From: Isoetes taiwanensis
Taxonomy: Eukaryota; Streptophyta; Lycopodiopsida; Isoetales; Isoetaceae
Length of the DNA: 64,000 nt
Assembly (NCBI GenBank): GCA_021234155.1
Contig: JAJEKV010000280.1
Location: forward strand, 248,001 to 312,000
Direction: 5' to 3'
The position numbers and the translations under genes are program-made. Positions 12,341-25,250 of the stretch are shown in pieces. Position 1 is the stretch's first letter. Every line of letters starts with the position of its first letter. Below the pieces are notes generated by a model. It was not told the origin of the DNA. It saw only the letters and a list, made by a program, of their open reading frames with translations, and made no database searches.

Positions 12341-14306
12341 CTCTAGACGTTGGATTTACACCAGACAGTTAAGAGTTGAAACAAGATAGTTAAGGAATAA
12401 GACATACTATAGTGAACTCATATGGTTGCTGGGTAGGATAAAGCGGATAATATTCCTTCATTTGCAAAAAATTAATAGAAGAAAAAGCTAGGGAAAATTT
12501 GAGCACATCTGACTTCTCTAATATGCCTTCATGGAGTAAGATTTGAAATCTTGGTATTTAAAGGTAAAGGATGAGTTGGAAAAATATGTTTTCATTTCTC
12601 CGTAACGCTAAGCACAAGTTCCCATGGGCATATTTAAAGCATACTAATGCAATTTTAGATGGCTCTTAAATGTTTGTGGTTGCCTCGTCTCGGACATAGG
12701 GCACATTGTAACCACGTTCTTCACGGAACTTGAGCCTTTGCTTAAAGGCGGGCGTGCTAAGTTAATAATTGGTACTCAATGGCTTTCCATCTAAAACTTG
12801 GTCGTTGTATGCATATTATAGCTATTGGGTTAATAGAGAAGCTGTTTGCCTTTAGTTGGATGCTACAAATGCACAAACATGTGTTTGCCCCCTAGTCCTT
12901 TCCCCTTAGTCGGATGCTTCAAATGCACAAACATACGGTTGCCGGATGTGCAATTTTGGTCGAATAATCGAAACATTTTTGAAAATGTATCTTGTCAAAA
13001 TTTGTCGAAATTATATTGTCCAAGATAATGTATATATATTTTTTGACACGATTTTGCCCTAAAAACACCGTCGGATTTGTTGATTCACGGCCTTCATACT
13101 CATCGATCGAGGAGCAGTTGATTATCCGTGGAAACAAATCTTGCTATTATAGTCTACCATTCGGCTTGCAACAATCCGGGTTATTTTCTTTCTTCTCTTG
13201 CCGGATGTTATTCACGGGCTTTGATATTGCATGAAGCGGTCTTATAAAATGGATTGTAACTCTCCCTGCATGATTCGACCCTTCTCATGTGTCTTGTTTT
13301 GCCCTCTTAGTGGCACTAAGTTACGTATGGAGTAATGAAGCGATTTTCTTCAATTTCTTTTGTGCAAACATGGCCTTAATCGAAGTTCTTGATGATTAGA
13401 GTCTTCAAATCGGGTATGGTACACCAGCCCTTTCTTTGTGTTAAGCGAAATTATATTATGTTTGCAAATGAACTCTTACGGCGTTTAGATATTGTTGCCT
13501 TTGTATAATTATATGATCGGGCTTTTGCATAAAGCTGCATTTATAGGAAACCATTCTAAAACCTTGAAATAAGAACTTGACTTATGCATAATGTGTCTTT
13601 TCTACCATTTTCGCGGAAATAAGCATCCTTCTTCTCGTGGGAGTTGCGTGCCCGACTTAATGCTTATGATTGATGTTTGCACTAACTAACTCGATCGATT
13701 GTTACATTGTTTGAGATCTAACCTTTGAATAATTAATAACATGACCAGACTAGCTCAAATCAATTTTCACATTATGACTTTTTGTATCGTCTAAGTTACA
13801 TTTGTAACAGGTCGGAATCATTCAGGTTTCTAGACATAACATAGAAACAACTTTTAGAGTCACGATAGTAGATAATTTGCCGTATGAGTACAATCAATTA
13901 GATGCTCCATGGATATTTCAAAGGGTTGCTTATACGAAGCTATAGTTGGGTTTATTTACATGGATGTGATTTTCTTGACCGATTTTTTTTTTGCATTCAT
14001 AAATACAAAAAGGTTGGACATGGATAACAACTGGTTCTTTGCTTTCGACACTGTAATGTCTGGAGTTGCAACCGACTTCGTTTGTTTGCTTTCTATGGAT
14101 GCGGGTAACGGCAAAGGCCTTGACCTTTGATGTATTTGGACAACGGAAGTTGCCTTCTCGAGGAAGGGAGTAGAATTGTTCGTCAATGCATGCGAATGTC
14201 AATTGTTATTTTTTCCAAAGGAATACCTTACGGTCACATTTATTACCTTTGTCTTACATTTATTTAGTTAAGGTTTGGCTTCAATGGGTTTAGCTTTTGC
14301 TAAGGT

Positions 14307-14309
<3 letters not shown>
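12341..14309. repeat. 2.8-kb tandem unit, copy 3, truncated
   Basis: It follows copies 1 and 2 up to GCTAAGGTGTTCTC, where the other units continue through a short CT-rich stretch. Here a long (CT)n tract and a LINE take over, so about 0.85 kb of the unit is missing. It shows the same corruption at CAG/CTG sites as copy 1, but often with a different wrong sequence at the same site. Confidence 0.85.

Positions 14310-14394
<85 letters not shown>
14310..14394. repeat. (CT)n microsatellite
   Basis: An uninterrupted run of CT dinucleotides about 85 bp long. It lies where tandem copies 1 and 2 carry a short CT-rich tract, and so marks the left border of the LINE insertion. Confidence 0.95.
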
Positions 14395-16334
<1,940 letters not shown>

Positions 16335-16378
16335 GTTGTAGACTTGTTGTCTTAGCTTAAGTCTGCATCTCCTGTATA

Positions 16379-16677
16379 TCATTAGATAATGATTTCAATG
16401 ATTTTTTTGGTTTCATATTGTGATATTGTGATTATTTATTGTTGAAAACAGAGAGCAATGTATGCACCAAATATTTAAAAATTGAAAAAGGATCGAAGAA
16501 ATGTTAAAAATTGTCATCCAGTATTCTATATTTCATTAGATAATGATTTCCATGATGTGTGTGATGTCATATTGTGATTATTTATTGTTGAAAACAAAGA
16601 GCAATGTATGCACCAAACATTTAAAAATACAAGGGATCGAAGGAATGTTAAAAATTGTCATCCAGCATTCTATAAAT
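16379..16677. repeat. two-copy tandem duplication, about 154 bp
   Basis: Two diverged copies each begin ATTAGATAATGATTTC (16,381 and 16,535) and contain GAGCAATGTATGCACCAAA and GTTAAAAATTGTCATCCAG. There is no coding potential. Confidence 0.85.
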
Positions 16678-16679
16678 TA

Positions 16680-17700
16680 TTACATTTTAATCTTGATGCT
16701 TGATGCTTCACTACTAAGTTGTTACATTCTGCCCATAAATTGTTCCAAACTACATGTGTTCCATAAAGTACGATTCTGTCCAAATCAGAGGAAAAAACCA
16801 AAGTAGACGGTAAAATTCATAGCCAAATGCACAATCTTTGACGGGGATCAATGTTATAGAAGCTCCCTTAAATAGTACACACTTGACTTACAAATAAATA
16901 ATATACAGAACAAACAATAGAGCAAAAGCAACACACAATCTAACTACGGTGGTGTCTTTGGTGAGTGATTGCAAAAAAGTTACCATGGCCCTTTTCAAAG
17001 ATGTTGGCCATCGATTGGAAAAACAAAGAGGTTTGAAACGTTTACAAGTTGGAAAAACAAAGAGGTTTAAAACATTTACGCGTTCTCAAGTTATGCCTAG
17101 CAACGTCGGGCACCATAACTATGTATAATAAAACCTTTAACAACATTTTCATGCATGCCCATGTCCTCAAACAATATGGCCATGCATTATTCAACATAAG
17201 TTCGATTTAGACCCTTCAATACAACCTATACAAATTATCATTGACCATAGCTATATTGTTCTAACACAAAGTTGTAGATCTTGTAACTTACTTCCATATG
17301 GCTACCATATGGTTCTACAAGTTTTAGAAAGTCAAAGTTTGTACTTGGATACCAGCAGCAGAGGTATGCACAAAATCTTCTTTACTTAATGCTTAGTGAT
17401 GTCTTTAAACTCATCGGCTCTGTATAGGTTGTGGTAGATTGAAGATTGTGATGCTTAAACCTTCTCCATAAGCCAAGTATTTCCTTGAACCAGGGCTTGA
17501 ACTACACACTGATTGTAAGAACATGCTAGGGGTCTACTTTAATTTAAATATAGATTGCAAAAACATGACTTCACGGTTATATTTAGGCCCTACTCCACCC
17601 TCCAGCCATGGAGGGCAACCCTCTGTGCGCAGCACCTTGTTTGTTTCTTTTTTTTTCATTTTTTATTTTGATCTTAAATTATTATTTGTCCTAAATTATT
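16680..17700. other. spacer without recognisable gene
   Basis: AT-rich sequence without domains. A poly-T run of about 26 bp begins near 17,702. A short direct repeat (GGAAAAACAAAGAGGTTT) occurs near 17,017 and 17,050. Confidence 0.5.
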
Positions 17701-18000
17701 GTTTTTTTTTTTTTTTTTTTTTTTTTCCTAAAGTAGGCCAAGCTCAGCCCACAGAACAAGGCATTGACCATCGTCACGCCCCTTACACAGGGGGGCAACA
17801 GGCGAGGGCCTAACTGAAGACCATACCTGGCCTAACTATAAAAAAAACAACAACAAAAGGCCTAAAAACTAAGGAAAAAAAAAAACAAAAGGTTTTTGTG
17901 GGGCGAATTGGAAGGTTTGGCGCAGAAGATACCTTCTTCGTGGGGCAAAAACTGAAATACCGCGCCGCATATATATAAAAAACCGAGCGTCGCCAAAAAC

Positions 18001-18250
18001 TTGAGGTTAAAACGTCCAAACGTAACACCACGCGCCCGTTTTGCATGCGAAAAGGTGCATTCTGGCGTGCGAAAAATTTTTGCATACTGGCGAAGTTTTA
18101 AGCGTCGAAAACGCAGATTTGAATTTTGCGAAGCAAAACCATGCATTTCGCGTATGCGAAAATATTTTCGCGTACGCGATTCTGAAGGTTTCGCGTATGC
18201 GAATTTTTTTTTTCGGCCGGCGACCTTTAAATACGTTAAATACGTATTTT
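18001..18250. repeat. cluster of CG-rich near-palindromic motifs
   Basis: Variants of the near-palindrome TTTCGCGTATGCGAA recur at least five times within 180 bp, among them TTTGCATGCGAAAA, TTTCGCGTACGCGA and TTCGCGTATGCGAA. They are followed by an imperfect AAATACGTTAAATACGTATTT repeat. CpG is unusually dense for this AT-rich window. The open frames across it are by-products of the repeats. It could be a subterminal region of an unidentified transposon. Confidence 0.55.
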
Positions 18251-18429
18251 ATTAAAAAAGACGTATTTTTTAACTTTATACGTCAGGAATTTAGATTTCG
18301 TACGTACAGAACCTATCCCTATAATGCAGTATTACATCCTTCAGGCAAGCTTTCAGGTATTGGAAATCTAGATGCTTTCGGTAGAGCTAAAGTAATCAAG
18401 GCAGGAAGCAAAGGAAAATCATAGAAACT

Positions 18430-21212
18430 GTTAGACCTTGACTATAAATCTCCTCATCATTGGCCAAATTGGAGAGCAACCCAATTCCAACATCGCGACC
18501 TGTTCTGTCCGTGACAGATCGATTTTAAAACGTTTACTTATAATCCTGAGGTTTTATTCAGATCAGATCCTTGAGGAAGACTTGGACTGTGGCAGGCCAT
18601 GGGGCCTGTCATATTCCATCTATAGCAAAAGGCAGATTACTTATAGACAAGAAATGTGTATGAATCAAATCAAGAATGATTGAATATACACAGGTAGCAT
18701 CCATATGTAATGGATCCTATTCATAGCTTTAGCGAACACAATTTGTTTATACAATACAAATGAGAGTACGAAGTAGGGGTAGAGATAGAATAGTAACAAT
18801 AGTGATTGTGGATGTTAGAAGGATTTAGCAGAATCACATTAGTGAGGATATCAAGGATGTGGAGTGTGACATTCAGACGTATATCATAGTGGAAGATAGT
18901 TAGATATTCGTGCAAGATGAACGGAATGTTATAGGATAAGGTTTAAGAATAATCATAATGGCATGTTTGTACATAAAGGTATTGGGTCCGGTATGATCTA
19001 GCAGAGATAAGCGTCCAAGTTATCCCAATGGTTGGAGTTGCCTATCTTAGATACATCGTACTAAGGAATATGAAAAGAGTTTAAATCAGGAAAAATAGCT
19101 AGAGAAGTCTAACATATACGGTGATGCTACATTCATAAACATCCCAAGGATGGTTGGAATAGAATTGGAATAACAGACAATGGGAATCTGGCTCTATCCA
19201 AGGTTTGTGAATATCGATGAATTAAGCTAGCATTATAAGCTGAGAGAATCTATTGGGTTTTGGGAACAACAAGATGTATAAAATATCGCGTTCAATAATG
19301 GAAGAAGAAAAGGATGAGGACTTTGCCGATTATACCTTTAGGGATAACCGACAAGAGGGCAATACATAACCAGGTTTATAGAATAGAAGGGGTGAGATTA
19401 TATAGACCAACAGTCCATATATTGTAAGAGTTAGCCTACTCATGGGGAGCAATTCTAGACCCCGAAGTAAAGGCTGGAGGATCCCTTGCTTTGAGATACG
19501 CACCTCTTATGGAGTGTGATTTTGAGACTTTTAAGAAGGTAAGGAATCAGATAACCATATGGTGGTTGCGAACGAAGATTCAAACGAAAGGGTTTTAATG
19601 TCTCCATTTCATTATGAGGGGGGCAAAGATGAGAACATCTGAAACCGATCAAAAATTGAAGTTGACATGATAATTAAAAAAAAATAGGTTAATTGTGACA
19701 AAGCATGGTTGTTATTGGGGACACAAAGAATATTTAGCTGAAGAAGCCTTTAGAAAAGCTCTTCATGTGGGGTAATAGCCTTCGGAATTATGGCATAATC
19801 CCGTAGGGGAATCATAGTTTATGTACGGGCCTGGAGCAATATAAGGCACTAAGAAAATGGTTGAAGTACCTAGATACGCTATCAAAATGTAGGCAACATA
19901 TACCAATCCAATATAGAGTTGGCTACTGTCCATTTGGGAAGTCAGTGGCACGGCCACATTATAAAGGTATATAGGCAATGGGTTTTGTTTCAAAGAACTA
20001 CCAAGGTTACACTTTAGCCAAGTTAGAGCAGAGCTCTAGCATTTTGGAATGAGGATATATGTTTACTATGTGCGTACTATGTGCACATATGATAAACATC
20101 TCAGAGAGGTAATCTATGCAGCAACACGAGGAGAGAAAGATGAATGTACCCCATAGGTACCAATGAAGGGTTTGGGGTATGTCTGGAATGTGCAAACAAC
20201 AGTCAATCTGTTGCATGCTAAGGTAGGATGTTGTAGTTGGCACTTGGATAAAGCTTAAGATGATGGGGTTGAACAGTACAATAGTACAATTCCAAGATGG
20301 GTAGCGAATAGCAGTTACCTACTAGAAGTTCGAATGTGTCTTGCATAGACACCGAAGACTAGATCTCCAACATGGTCCATACCCGGATTAGGCAGAGGTG
20401 AATGCCATGGGTTACGTGGAGGTGTAAATTAGAACATACAGGGCTCGAACATTGATACAAGCCCAGTTTATATCAAATGTAGGTATTTTAAGAGGGCTCA
20501 CAAAATGCAAGGCAGACACCCTGATGATTCCAGGTAACTTACGATTCATACAAAGGCTCACTCGCTAACTTAGGCTATAACTATGGCTTAGATGAGGATG
20601 CCAAGTCATTTGGAATGCCACAATAGCGGCATAACGTCACGACAGAGAAACGTAATAACTAACATTTCTAGGGTGTACGACACGCTGAAACATAACCCCC
20701 AACGATATATGGGTTAACAACATAGGGGATTTTGGAAGCAACCTTAGAGATAAATTATTATATCATATGGCATAGAATAGCAACTTAGAAGCCACAAGAC
20801 GGTTAAAGAATACCTGAAGGAGTAAATGAATTGGTGACCCTACGGAATAAAATCCATAACCAAAGGGTGAACTCTATATGTTGTATCACGTGAAAAGGAT
20901 AACGAAAATTGACCATGGACATAGAAAGGTTATTAAGGAAGAAAAGGAGTGAAGGACCTTTGTTCGTGATATTTAGCAGCCCAGATGGGAAGGTTATTAC
21001 CTAACGTAAAGGGTGGTCTCTTTCTAACATGCAAAAATAGATTTTTGGCTTGAAAGACAGCAAGAGCGGAAAAGCTCTTTAAAGGTTTGGCACATGGCTT
21101 AGGGAAGAAGGCTTTCATTTCCTAGGACAACATGGTGGACTGAATTCACCAAGAACCTTTTTAGTAGGAGAGGCCTCTCTTGAGAGGTCTTTGAGTGGTA
21201 TTGTCCTTTGGG
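18430..21212. other. long spacer, no gene recognised
   Basis: No conserved domain or transposon end was found on either strand. One 55-codon stretch near 19,447-19,615 (AILDPEVKAGGSLALRYAPL...) looks protein-like but stands alone. I suspect a very old, decayed element but cannot identify it. The right edge is the ATATC target site of Copia-1. Confidence 0.45.
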
Positions 21213-21362
21213 ATATCTGAAGAGTTGATGTTCATATTATAATAACAGAATATTTTGACAGTGGCAGTTGGTTACAATGAGCACAAAAGGATTAATTGAT
21301 TGAACGGGATTTATAAAGCTCAAAGGCATCAAAGACAATGGATATTCAGCTGGACATATTGA

Positions 21363-21952
21363 GCTCAGAAATGTCTGGATGGATGAAAGACATCAGGGAA
21401 TGGGCAAGCAGATGGGGTGTGACGGATACCAATTGGCCGAATAATAAGTCGGACGCGAGAGAACTGTTGGAGAAACTTGCAGTAGAACACTTATGGGAAG
21501 CTCCAGGAAAAAAGATGATGTATTACAGGGCCAATGTGAACCAACAATTTGAATATGGGAGCCAAGCTTATTTGAATGCAGACATTCCGAGAGGACACAA
21601 ACAGATTGTTGCCAGGTACAGAACAGGCTCACACAGACTCGCAATTGAGACTGGTCGGTGGTCTAAAATCCCTGTTGAGGATCGTATTTGCAAGGTATGC
21701 GAAGAAAACCAAATTGAGGATGAGTACCATACGTTTATACATTGCACGGCATATCACCATATCAGGGAGCAGTTCAACATTCAAGTGGCTGATTTTCATT
21801 CACTATTGGCGCTATCACCTATGCGCTTGAGTTTATACATGAGAGCGGTGGATGCACATCGTTCTCTACTGTTGAAGTTGTAAAAGTTTTTCAGGCTCCA
21901 TGGTCTCTCGAGGCCCTACGTGAGCTAGACACATATTATTATTATTATTATT
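21363..21952 (+). mobile_element. LINE fragment with (ATT)n tail inside Copia-1 5' LTR
   Basis: The 7-bp sequence ATATTGA flanks the fragment (21,356-21,362 and 21,953-21,959) and is single in the 3' LTR. The fragment encodes only the C-terminal part of a LINE ORF: SGWMKDIREWASRWGV, RTGSHRLAIETGRWSKIP, then C-x2-C with EDEYHTFIHC. This domain matches those of the LINEs at 15.8 and 27.2 kb. Its frame is intact to the stop at 21,883. The 3' UTR reads GGCTCCATGGTCTCTCGAGG, followed by (ATT)n. It is a typical 5'-truncated insertion. Confidence 0.85.
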
Positions 21953-22196
21953 ATATTGAAACCTAAGGTTCGAGATCACAAGACCTAAGGTTCCTAAGGT
22001 TAACATTAAGGGAACCTATGGTTCTTATTAAGGTTAAAAGTTCAATGGTTATGTTTAAATGGTTAAACCTTATTGTTAACCATTGAGTATTCGCGGTCAA
22101 ATGCTGTTCAAACAGCTTGCACAGTTAATCTTAGAATGACGAAGCCGGAGGCGAAATGAGTGCCGATTCTACATGAGTCGGTGCCGATTAATCAAT

Positions 22197-22206
22197 CTAT
22201 AAAATG
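22197..22206 (+). promoter_or_regulatory. TATA-like box in Copia-1 LTR
   Basis: TCTATAAAAT lies about 280 bp before the end of the 5' LTR and is conserved (TCTATAAAAT, near 53,549) in the 3' LTR. Its position fits the U3/R border of a copia LTR. Confidence 0.4.
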
Positions 22207-22480
22207 TATACTGTGATCATGAAGTGTACTGGGCATTTTTCTGAAGACGGATCCATTCGAAATGGATGCCTGAGCTCTCGAAAGAAAACCTTGTATTTGT
22301 AATGGTTTGAAATATTTCAGTGCATTCACTTACCTTATTGCTATAAGTAATAAGCTTTAGCAATAGGAATTCATTGTGTAATTCATGTGCAAGATTTAAA
22401 TTGAACTTGTTATGGTTGAGGCTTGGCATTGATAATGAAAGGTGATATTCCTAAGGTTATTTACTAACAAATCTCAACAG

Positions 22481-22492
22481 TGGTATCAGAGC
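22481..22492 (+). promoter_or_regulatory. primer-binding site of Copia-1 (initiator tRNA-Met)
   Basis: TGGTATCAGAGC, one base after the 5' LTR, matches the standard copia minus-strand primer site complementary to the 3' end of initiator tRNA-Met. Confidence 0.9.
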
Positions 22493-22504
22493 ACAGGATT
22501 AACA

Positions 22505-22624
22505 ATGTCCAGCCATTTTGGAGCATCACCTTTAAGTGCAATTAAAGTGTATGAAGGTGGCCCTGGATTCCAGATCTAGAAGGAGCAGATGATGAATGTG
22601 TTGGAAAATGAAAATTTATGGGAA
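22505..22624 (+). pseudogene. Copia-1 gag, N-terminal fragment
   Basis: The ATG lies 12 bp after the PBS. The reading MSSHFGASPLSAIKVYEGG then hits an in-frame TAG at about 22,577. The downstream residues NVLENENLWE parallel the Copia-2 Gag (EVLEFENLWYL). The L1-like LINE interrupts it at LWE. The reading resumes after 24,649 as LLDDSNVSS until the foldback element begins. The capsid function is lost. Confidence 0.7.
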
Positions 22625-24634
22625 TTTCAATTTTCATGACTATTCTGAAAAATTCAAGGTCGACTGTCCTAATTAATGGGGAGTGCAGTCCCTTCTTCGA
22701 CATAAAAAGAGGAGTTAAGCAAGGATGCCCCCTGGCACCCTTCTTGTTTCTAATTGTCATGGAAGGTCTGTACAGTAACTTTCAAAAGCTTAGGAATCTC
22801 AATGAGATCAAAGGGCTCAAACTCCCCCCTAATCAAGAGATGGAGGATATTCTTAATGTTCATTTTGCAGATGACACTTTCCTTTTTATGAATCTGGACA
22901 ATCAATCCATCCAAGCTACACACAGCAGATTCTTGAAGACTTTGGAAGATGCTCAGGTTGTAACATCAATTCGGCCAAGACAAAGCTAATTTCAAGGGAC
23001 CAGACTAAGGGGGAGCAAGCATACAGGGCCTGTACAGATCAGATTAATCATCCGGTCAAAGCTCTGATTAAGCATTACATTGGGAGATGCCATCTTTTTG
23101 GGTGGAGAGGGCTTAAGATGCATCTCCCATTTAGTATTTTCTTTCCTTTCACCATCCCGAATTCCACCCCTCTGATTTTAAAGAAGTGGATCAGGGCGTG
23201 GTTCAAAGTCAAGGGCATGTATACTTGGAAGGAAGGCCTTTCTCAGGATCAGCCTATCTTCTGGAGTCCATCTCTTATTCTTGATGATCCCAACACATGC
23301 TTGGCCTCTCATTTCCCTACCCTCACTAAACAATGGACTAACAGGGGAATTGTTTTTATCAGGGATATTATCAATGGTTTCGACTATCATAGCTCGGTTT
23401 TATGTGATCTAGGGGAGGAGTCTGAGACCTTGTTTAATAGTATTATCCATAGACTTGATAATGGACAGTGGCACCATTCAGAAGATTTGTGGCATATAAA
23501 CGGATACAAGGGTTATAAGGTTAAAATGGCCTATAAATTCCTAAATAAGGATCAAGCCATAACAATCCATAGCAAATGGAACACTGATCCTTTGAGAATC
23601 AAAAGGAATCTCATATTTTTATGGAAGAGCCCGATCCACCCAAAAGTCAAAGCCTTTATATGGCAACTCTGGCACAAGGCTCTTGCAACAAACATGAAGA
23701 GATGGAGAATGAATATGGTGGATTCTAACATCTGTGTTCGATGTATGCAGGATCGGGAAGATGAGAATCACCTCTTTAGGAATTGTTTATGGGCTGAATG
23801 GACTCTGGAGTTAGCTGAGAGAGAGCTTGATTTGCCTCATCTTAGAATTATGTGCTCTATGGATTTCTTTCTTCCTGAGAACCCATCGAATTGGCGCATC
23901 TACCTTCTCCTTTGGAGAATGTGGAAAGGGAGAAATTCCCTGATCTTCAAAGAGGAAATTATTTGGCCTCAGGCTATTATTGAGCAAACCAAATATGATA
24001 TTAATTGGATTGAGGAGATCTTTGATACTCATAGTTGAACTCTATATATCTGTTTCTAACTTTACTTTGAATTTCTCAGGTAACATTCTGATACTGGTAA
24101 AGAGGCTGAAGTGGAGAAGAATCGACCTTCACTCTAACGCGCTGTGGCTTACTCAGTTTGGGGTCGAGATTCCAACAATTCATGAAGATGGATTATGCCA
24201 ATGTGACTGCGCCTGTAACACGGCTTATGATGCAAAAAGGCATATCCTATGCGGGGCTAAGGATAAAAAAGGAAGATTTAATCCGGGGAAAGCTCATTTA
24301 TGCAAGTGCCAATTCTGTCTATTCATACTGGCTACCAAAGGAATGGGGAGAAAAGACCATGCCGAGAATGAGCCCAAGAAAAGAAGATTTCTGGAATGAC
24401 CTCTCTCAGGATTCGGTCATATGAACTTTGATCCCATAACTTAAGAACTCTTTTGATGGTTTAGGCCTAAGATAGGCCTGAAAATTTTCTGATGCTTTTT
24501 TATGTTGAAGGGTCTAAACAACCAACCCTACCCAAACTGGTTGCCTTTTGTAAATATATATGTATATATACATATGTCGATATGTACACCTAAATCTATA
24601 TTAATACAAACACTAAGCCTTCAATTAAAAAAAA
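22625..24634 (+). mobile_element. L1-like LINE (zf-RVT), 5'-truncated, in Copia-1 gag
   Basis: A perfect 15-bp target duplication GAAAATTTATGGGAA (22,610-22,624 and 24,635-24,649) and a short A-rich tail bound it. RT motifs IKRGVKQGCPLAP and HFADDTFLF occur at 22.7-22.9 kb. The C-terminal ORF at 23,118-24,038 carries the zf-RVT zinc finger (ICVRCMQDREDENHLFRNC). Frames break between RT and the C-terminal part. It is a dead copy, but the long perfect TSD suggests it is fairly recent. Confidence 0.9.
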
Positions 24635-24676
24635 GAAAATTTATGGGAACTCTTAGATGATTCTAATGTTTCATCC

Positions 24677-25250
24677 AACATATAAAAATTAAATCCCCCA
24701 ACATATAACAACCAACACATAACAACCATTGACATTAACAACCAACACATAACTACCATTGACATTACTTAACACAACCATTGGGTCCAACACATTTAAA
24801 TTAAAATCCCCCTTAAACCCCCTTTGGTTTGGGTGCATATTCACACGGGGGGTGACTCCGGGCAACGAGAGCTGTTGGATAGGCATATTCATCCCTTATT
24901 CCTTAATCTATACCGTACGTAAAGTTCCTCGTTTGTGGGGTATGCAAGTACAAAATTTGCTATACTGTATAACAAGATTCGCAAAATACTATAAGTTTTC
25001 AAGCGGAATACTATATGGTGTTGATTTCGTACGTGCAAAATACAATTATGAGGGCTCTCGCTGCCCTACGTCACCCCCCGTGTGAATATGCACCCAAACC
25101 AAAGGGGGTTTAAGGGGGATTTTAATTTAAATGTGTTGGACCCAATGGTTGTGTTAAGTAATGTCAATGGTAGTTATGTGTTGGTTGTTAATGTCAATGG
25201 TTGTTATGTGTTGGTTGTTATATGTTGGGGGATTTAATTTTTATATGTTG
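24677..25250. mobile_element. foldback element copy 1 (long inverted repeats, conserved core)
   Basis: Arms of about 180 bp (24,677-24,858 and 25,069-25,250) are near-perfect inverted repeats ending ACATATAAAAATTAAATCCC. They contain CCCTTTGGTTTGGGTGCAT and CACACGGGG. The core between them starts CGAGAGCTGTTGGATA and ends TGCCCTACGTCACCC. Both parts recur at 62.5-62.9 kb. A GGCCCCTTCGGGGCC hairpin follows each copy on the right. It has no coding capacity, so it is a non-autonomous element of unknown superfamily. Confidence 0.75.

Larger units (their letters stand above)
21218..22479 (+). repeat. Copia-1 5' LTR (split by a LINE)
   Basis: About 660 bp of LTR once the LINE at 21,363-21,952 is removed. 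It matches the three pieces of the 3' LTR. The U3-like part holds a cluster of CCTAAGGTT half-palindromes (21,958-22,050). A TATA-like TCTATAAAAT follows at 22,197. It ends in CA one base before the PBS. Confidence 0.88.

Noticed and set aside
6711-14309. CRISPR-like or short satellite array
   Set aside because: The period is 2.8 kb with no short spacers; this is a plant nuclear tandem duplication.
18430-21212. Organelle-derived insertion or a decayed Gypsy element
   Set aside because: I could not identify any organellar gene, RT or integrase motif; the composition alone is not enough.
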